A stretch of DNA of 47,130 bases from Geomonas propionica (GTDB lineage: Bacteria; Desulfobacterota; Desulfuromonadia; Geobacterales; Geobacteraceae), in the NCBI RefSeq assembly GCF_016458235.1, contig NZ_JAEMHK010000021.1:1-47130 (forward strand). The letters run 5' to 3'. Of the stretch, positions 43,002 through 47,130 are shown piece after piece (position 1 is the stretch's first letter; each line of letters starts with the position of its first letter). The notes below the pieces were generated by a model. That model made no database searches, was not told where the DNA came from, and worked only from the letters and a program-made list of their open reading frames with translations. Made by a program: the position numbers and the translations under genes.

Positions 43002-44423
43002 TCATTGCTTGACTAGCAACTCGGCGTTGTTGACCCACATGGAAAAGTATGGAACGTGACCATTCTTCTGTTTGAGACAGATGAGGAATGGCTTGTCGAA
43101 TATGAAGCGCCTTGGCACCTGCACGGGTGCCGGCGCTTCTTCTTTCATGGCAAGGCCGATTTTAACTCTGGATTTTACGATGGCTCCAGTCTCATCGAGC
43201 TTGAATTTGATTTGCTGTTCGGCTGTTTCAAAATACCAGCTCTTCCACCCCTCGTTTAAGATCTCCTGCTTTTCCAGCTCCCTGAAGTGGTGGGTGAGAT
43301 CAAAATCTAGCTTCGGAACTTGGAGGGGTTCGCCGTCTTCTAGGGCAGTAGGGTGAGCTTTTTTAGCGTTCATCATGACCGACCGGTAGGTTTGCAGGAG
43401 GTCGGTTCCGGGAGCGATCTTTGCGAGAATTATCTCGTCATCGGCGGATTTGCTCGTCAAGGATAAGGCGAACTGGTCTTCATTGCGGTAATAGAGGACG
43501 GAAACCTGGCCGCGCAGTTTTTGGTGCAACTCTTCGTTCGATGAAGCTACATCGACTCCGAAGGCTTTTACAGGAGTTTCAGTGTTGCCGGCACAGAACT
43601 CCACCGGGTGCTCCAGCCTTTCAAACTTGATCGGAAACTCCAAGTGCTTGTACAGGAAGGCGTAAGCCATGATTCTCTGGCGACCTGCAGGAGGATCAGG
43701 AATGCTGTAGCCACTCGCCTCGTCTCCGAACTTTTCCTGCAACTCTCGCTTTATCCGGGCCACAAGTTCCGGTGTCCACGGTGCTGCTTCCGCTACAAAG
43801 GCATCCTTTGACAAATCCTCCGGGTGAAGCAGTTGCTTGTTAAGTTGCTGTGCCGTCGCAGGTTGCGAAGCAAGAAGCACGTCTCCTTTGATAATGTCAT
43901 CGTGCAGCCGGTTCCAGGCTTTCTGAAAAGAAGTGCAGTAGATAAGATTGCGACCTGGTTTAATGGCTTCTTCCATGTGTGCGACGATTGCTGTGTTAGG
44001 AGCATTCGTTATGCAGGTGGAGGGCTGCAGGTACCTTTCGTATAGGTCAGATGGTGGGTAGTACGCGAAGAAGGCAAAAAGACAAACCCCTCCACCGATG
44101 AAATAGTTGCCCACCATCCGGTTTTTAAATACGAGGTAACTGGCACGCAAGGTGACTTTGTAGACCAAAATGGCTACAAGGACGATTATGGGAAGAAGAA
44201 ATAGTCCTATTCCGGGCAGGACGGATGGCAGCAAAATGATTAGTAGAAGTAGCACTGCGGCTTTCGCCAACGTGAAGCGGCGAGTGGCAGGAAGTTCTGA
44301 AGCCGCGTCGTCGCTAGCGGCATCCAAGTCTTTACCGCAGGCTTCACATCGAGCGAGGTCTATAGTCGTAATTTCAGCACCGCAGTGTGGACACTGTATA
44401 ATCACTATTTCCTTCCGTCGCAT
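43002..44423 (-). CDS. Zinc-ribbon membrane protein of unknown function
   Basis: This 473-residue protein has an N-terminal zinc ribbon (CPHCG...CEACG, residues 11-29). Two or three membrane helices follow (AAVLLLLIILLPSVLPGIGLFLLPIIVLVAILVY, NYFIGGGVCLFAFFAYY) and then a large C-terminal domain with no recognised family. The ATG at 44423 lacks a ribosome site. A GTG at 44405 (VIIQCPHCG), with GGAAGGAAATA, is a good alternative and keeps the zinc ribbon. It is upstream of the M23 peptidase gene in the same direction. Confidence 0.7.
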   Translation of the reverse strand: MRRKEIVIIQCPHCGAEITTIDLARCEACGKDLDAASDDAASELPATRRFTLAKAAVLLLLIILLPSVLPGIGLFLLPIIVLVAILVYKVTLRASYLVFKNRMVGNYFIGGGVCLFAFFAYYPPSDLYERYLQPSTCITNAPNTAIVAHMEEAIKPGRNLIYCTSFQKAWNRLHDDIIKGDVLLASQPATAQQLNKQLLHPEDLSKDAFVAEAAPWTPELVARIKRELQEKFGDEASGYSIPDPPAGRQRIMAYAFLYKHLEFPIKFERLEHPVEFCAGNTETPVKAFGVDVASSNEELHQKLRGQVSVLYYRNEDQFALSLTSKSADDEIILAKIAPGTDLLQTYRSVMMNAKKAHPTALEDGEPLQVPKLDFDLTHHFRELEKQEILNEGWKSWYFETAEQQIKFKLDETGAIVKSRVKIGLAMKEEAPAPVQVPRRFIFDKPFLICLKQKNGHVPYFSMWVNNAELLVKQ

Positions 44424-44532
44424 GAGCGATCATGCCTCACTGCGTTTCCTTCTCCAGCGAGCAGTTGGAGGGCTGAGGGGGCGTTCGTTACCTTCAAAAT
44501 CTCTGCGGCCTCATCGTCACATATTTTCTTGA

Positions 44533-45216
44533 TCAGTAGCCATAATCGAGGCTGAGGACTTTACTCACACGGCCTCGTTTAAAACAGACACCCTGCATGA
44601 ACTCGTTTGGGCCGAAATTGTATAGCCAAATTGGATCACAGTCGCTTTTGCCGGGAGACTGGTAGGCTACAGGTTGGCCACACTTCTGTAATACCTCCCC
44701 TCTTGAGTCACCTCTAGCCGCCAAACCGTTACTACACCGGCATGACTCAAAAACGTTCATTCCGGTAGTAGCATTTGCAGCGTTCATAGCCACCAAGGCA
44801 ACATTCCTGGGTGGGGCGGCTTGGATTGGTGCAACCGTTGCCGGAGCCACCTGCTGAGATGGCAACGGCGATCGCTGCTGCATACTTTGCTGAGGGGCTA
44901 CCTGAATAGGCGCCGGTTCAGCAAGGGATGCTTCGTACCTGGCCGGAACGATTACCACCTCATTTCCATTTTTATCGGTGTAGTGTTCGTACTCTGATTT
45001 AGGTTTTTGTGCCTGAGGCTGCGGGGCGGGTATCTCTATTGGCTGTGAAGGCATCGACGGGACCTGCTGCGTGGGCACGGCGGGTTCTTGCGGAGCGCCG
45101 AAAATAAATGACTTCAGGTCTGCTTTCACCAGCTGTACAGCGAACAGCAGCATTAACACACATACCCAGAGACCGGCAGCCTTTTGCGTTTCCTGGGATT
45201 TTCTTTTTTGTGTCAT
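44533..45216 (-). CDS. DUF2845 protein with Pro/Gln-rich linker
   Basis: The 227-residue product has an N-terminal membrane segment (AAGLWVCVLMLLFAVQLVKA) and a long Pro/Gln/Ala-rich linker (about 40-140) suited to crossing the periplasm. The C-terminal DUF2845 domain reads CSNGLAARGDSRGEVLQKCGQPVAY, CDPIWLYNFGPNEFMQGVCFKRGRVSKVLSLDYGY. DUF2845 proteins are exported and uncharacterised. It leads the minus-strand envelope group. The gap to the next gene (44424-44532) shows nothing. Confidence 0.8.
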   Translation of the reverse strand: MTQKRKSQETQKAAGLWVCVLMLLFAVQLVKADLKSFIFGAPQEPAVPTQQVPSMPSQPIEIPAPQPQAQKPKSEYEHYTDKNGNEVVIVPARYEASLAEPAPIQVAPQQSMQQRSPLPSQQVAPATVAPIQAAPPRNVALVAMNAANATTGMNVFESCRCSNGLAARGDSRGEVLQKCGQPVAYQSPGKSDCDPIWLYNFGPNEFMQGVCFKRGRVSKVLSLDYGY

Positions 45217-45451
45217 AGACGATTCTCTGGTTCAATCTATTCTTGTGTAGAGGCTGCGGGTGAAACTCATAGATATTCACGATTGCAGCGGTGGGTAAGA
45301 GCTTATTAAGTAAACGGCACTATATGACGTCTTCTGAGTCAAGTCAAACTGGAATGACTGTTAATGGGACGTACAGGCTGACGCTTTACCTGCGGGAGCT
45401 GCCGTCTGCAACATGGGGGCGACTGGAAAATGCGCGATGTGAAAAAAAGTG

Positions 45452-45480
45452 GGAACCTTTTGTGACGATGATGCATCTAA
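45452..45480 (+). promoter_or_regulatory. ECF-type promoter of the sigma factor gene
   Basis: GGAACCT (45452-45458), 16 bases, then ATCTAA (45475-45480), followed 30 bases later by the sigma factor ATG. GGAAC with TCTAA spacing is the standard recognition pattern of ECF sigma factors, which points to autoregulation. Confidence 0.7.
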
Positions 45481-45510
45481 CATAGTGAAAGGGATGATGG
45501 AGGAACAGAG

Positions 45511-46209
45511 ATGACCCGGCAGGAGAAGTCAGACAACTACAGCGCGGCGGCGGATATGGATATCGTGAAGCAGATCCTGGACGGGGACCTGAATGCCCTG
45601 GAACTGATCATGCGCAGGTACAATCAGCGTCTGTACCGCATCGCCCGAGGGGTGGTGCAAAACGATATGGATGCCGAAGATGTGGTGCAGGATGCCTACA
45701 TCCATGCCTACGAAAACCTTGGTCAGTTCCAGGCTAAGGGGCCTTTATTCGTCTGGCTGGCAAAGATCACTCTGAACGAGGCGCTGAAGCATTTGCGCAG
45801 TGCCAAGGGCGCGAAAAACAGTATCTCTTTCGACGATCCCTTGCACACAGAGGAGGCGAACCATATGGCTGATCTGATCACGGGCTTGCCGACGCCCGAA
45901 CAGGACGTTGCGCGGAAGGAACTGCACCGACTGCTTGAATCCGCGATCGAGAGCCTCCCCGATGCATATCGTATGGTATTTATATTCCGCGGTGTCGAGG
46001 AAATGTCGGTGGAGCATACCGCGGAGTGCCTGGACATAGAACCGGCGACGGTGAAGACTAGGTATCACCGGGCGAGAAGATTACTACAACAACAGCTGGC
46101 AGACCTCGTCGACTCCCATGCAGGCGGAGTATATTCATTCGACGGGATCCGCTGCGACCGTATAGTCTCGGGTGTGTTCCTGAGGCTGGCGAACCGTAAC
46201 CGGAGCTGA
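45511..46209 (+). CDS. ECF-type RNA polymerase sigma factor
   Basis: This 232-residue protein has sigma region 2 (about 30-95, RLYRIARGVVQNDMDAEDVVQDAYIHAYENLGQF) and region 4 (about 145-195, LPDAYRMVFIFRGVEEMSVEHTAECLDIEPATVKTRYHRARRLL). Region 3 is absent, as in ECF (group 4) factors. There is a C-terminal extension of about 35 residues after region 4 (DSHAGGVYSFDGIRCDRIVSG) of unknown role. It is followed 50 bases later by an exported protein and not by an anti-sigma gene. Its own ECF promoter lies upstream (45452-45480). Confidence 0.9.
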   Translation: MTRQEKSDNYSAAADMDIVKQILDGDLNALELIMRRYNQRLYRIARGVVQNDMDAEDVVQDAYIHAYENLGQFQAKGPLFVWLAKITLNEALKHLRSAKGAKNSISFDDPLHTEEANHMADLITGLPTPEQDVARKELHRLLESAIESLPDAYRMVFIFRGVEEMSVEHTAECLDIEPATVKTRYHRARRLLQQQLADLVDSHAGGVYSFDGIRCDRIVSGVFLRLANRNRS

Positions 46210-46259
46210 GGCGCGTATAAGCCATGCTCCGGTTGCATCATGAAAAAAAGGAGACGGCA

Positions 46260-46913
46260 ATGTTAGGCAAAATCTTCCACAATATATTCAAGACCATGAT
46301 CGCAGTCTCGGCAATGGTAGCTCTGACTGGCACACCTTCATATGCTCACAGTAAAGCTATGGACATGAAAGAAACAACGAAGGCCGTCGAACTGCGGCAG
46401 GCGCAGCGCGATCTCTGGATCGGTCACGTCTTCTGGGTCAGGAACGTCGCGCTGGCGACCAAAGCCGGCGATGTGAAAGCGGCACAAACTGCCGAACAGA
46501 ACGTGGTGAAGAATGCGCGCGCTATCGCCGACTCGGTCGCTCCGTTGTATGGAACGCCGGCTGCGGACAAGCTGTTCGGGCTTCTGGCCGGACACTACGG
46601 GGCGATCAAGGAATACATGACTGCGTTCTATGCGGCAGACGAGGTGGGCAAGGATAAGGCGGTAGCCAAGATTACGGCCAATGCCAACGAGATCGCCACT
46701 TTCCTTAGCGGCGCCAACCCGAACTGGCCCAAAGAGACGCTGATGGGGTTACTTTCTGCCCACGGCGGCCACCACATCGCACAGATCGAGGCTTTCGCCA
46801 AAAATGACTATGCTACCGAGGCTGAGGTCTGGGATGCAATGAAAGACCACATGTACATGATCGCAGATGCCCTCGCAGCCGGCATCGTCAAACAGTTCCC
46901 GAAGAAGTTTTAG
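46260..46913 (+). CDS. Exported helical protein of unknown function
   Basis: The 217-residue product from ATG 46260 (AAAAGGAGACGGCA before it) has a signal peptide (FKTMIAVSAMVALTGTPSYAHS). It then has about 170 residues of helices: ELRQAQRDLWIGHVFWVRNVAL, VAPLYGTPAADKLFGLLAGHYGAIKEY, ANEIATFLSGANPNWPKETLMGLL, MIADALAAGIVKQFPKKF. The spacing 'R-x-x-L-W-x-x-H-V-x-W-x-R' and the FLSGANPNWP and IVKQFPKKF motifs recur in exported proteins often left as hypothetical. Several His (HVFW, GHYG, HGGHH) could bind metal. It is probably the main target of the sigma factor in front of it. Confidence 0.78.
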   Translation: MLGKIFHNIFKTMIAVSAMVALTGTPSYAHSKAMDMKETTKAVELRQAQRDLWIGHVFWVRNVALATKAGDVKAAQTAEQNVVKNARAIADSVAPLYGTPAADKLFGLLAGHYGAIKEYMTAFYAADEVGKDKAVAKITANANEIATFLSGANPNWPKETLMGLLSAHGGHHIAQIEAFAKNDYATEAEVWDAMKDHMYMIADALAAGIVKQFPKKF

Positions 46914-46947
46914 GGGCCTGACAGTTCCAAACAGTTAGTACACGTCA

Positions 46948-46990
46948 AAAGAACCCCGCTCCCCGTTACAGGGGGACGGGGTTCTTTGCA
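46948..46990 (+). terminator. Terminator after the sigma factor operon
   Basis: AAAGAACCCCG (46948-46958) and CGGGGTTCTTT (46977-46987) pair fully, with an inner CCCC/GGGG stem (46961-46964 with 46971-46974). Confidence 0.85.
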
Positions 46991-47079
46991 TATAGGCAAA
47001 TTTCAAGCGCTACATGCAGGCATTGAACAGAAGGGGAGGGGCGAAGACTGCTGCCGTGTGAGCTATCTTCACTTTTGAG

Positions 47080-47117
47080 GACACACCATATATCCTAACG
47101 GACCAGGAGGGTGTGTC
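47080..47117. promoter_or_regulatory. Inverted repeat ending at the start codon of the last gene
   Basis: GACACACC (47080-47087) is the exact inverse of GGTGTGTC (47110-47117). The right arm begins at the last G of the ribosome site CAGGAGGG and ends at the base before ATG 47118, so the hairpin could affect translation start. Confidence 0.35.
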
Positions 47118-47130
47118 ATGAGATCGAATC
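47118..47130 (+). CDS. 5' end of a gene cut by the window end
   Basis: ATG at 47118 has CCAGGAGGGTGTGTC in front, a good ribosome site. Only four codons (M-R-S-N) are in the window, so no function can be given. Confidence 0.45.

Noticed and set aside
45291..45485. 64-codon + strand frame before the sigma factor gene
   Set aside because: It overlaps the ECF promoter, lacks a ribosome site and shows no family motif.

Overview
The window looks like a chromosomal segment of a Geobacter-type member of the Desulfuromonadia (Geobacter, Citrifermentans or Geomonas-like). This rests on high GC, anaerobic short-chain acyl-CoA oxidation genes, two ETF-linked membrane Fe-S oxidoreductases of the ETF:menaquinone oxidoreductase (EMO) type, a DUF6125 protein, and many G-rich or C-rich palindromic intergenic repeats. 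The placement is by gene content and protein resemblance from memory, not by database search.

Region 1 (1-22275, all genes on +) is a metabolic island. It holds a DUF6125 protein, fused acyl-CoA mutase IcmF, a nitroreductase-fold protein, an M24 peptidase, thiolase, 3-hydroxybutyryl-CoA dehydrogenase, crotonase, acyl-CoA dehydrogenase 1, EMO 1, EtfBA 1, acyl-CoA dehydrogenase 2, a glutaconate-type CoA-transferase (A and B), EtfBA 2 (the alpha subunit carries a ferredoxin domain) and EMO 2. Read as a pathway, the CoA-transferase activates the acid, IcmF interconverts isobutyryl-CoA and butyryl-CoA, and dehydrogenase, hydratase, dehydrogenase and thiolase give acetyl-CoA. Electrons go through ETF to the membrane quinone pool. 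Many of the longer gene junctions carry hairpin or G-quadruplex-type repeats.

Region 2 (22361-31605) has a PAS-GAF histidine kinase, a divergent HxlR regulator/QorB pair, a 52-residue lipoprotein, an AraC/GyrI regulator, a large SPFH protein with five exact 74-residue repeats preceded by a promoter-terminator unit (sRNA or attenuator), a stand-alone RelA/SpoT-domain protein and a DHFR-family reductase.

Region 3 (31606-41640) is accessory. It contains an mqsRA-type toxin-antitoxin pair beside gene remnants, small lineage proteins, an 18-unit 21-bp tandem array in front of a K+-channel-like gene, a CarF/TMEM189-like lipid desaturase, a VF530 protein, several unrecognised genes, and an AT-rich pair encoding a TerB-like/BRCT protein and a membrane-anchored HNH nuclease.

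Region 4 (41759-47130) has a minus-strand group of envelope genes (lipoprotein, M23 peptidase, zinc-ribbon membrane protein, DUF2845 protein). It then has an ECF sigma factor with a textbook ECF promoter in front of it, an exported helical protein, a strong terminator, and the first bases of another gene. I saw no tRNA, rRNA, CRISPR array, transposase or phage structural gene.
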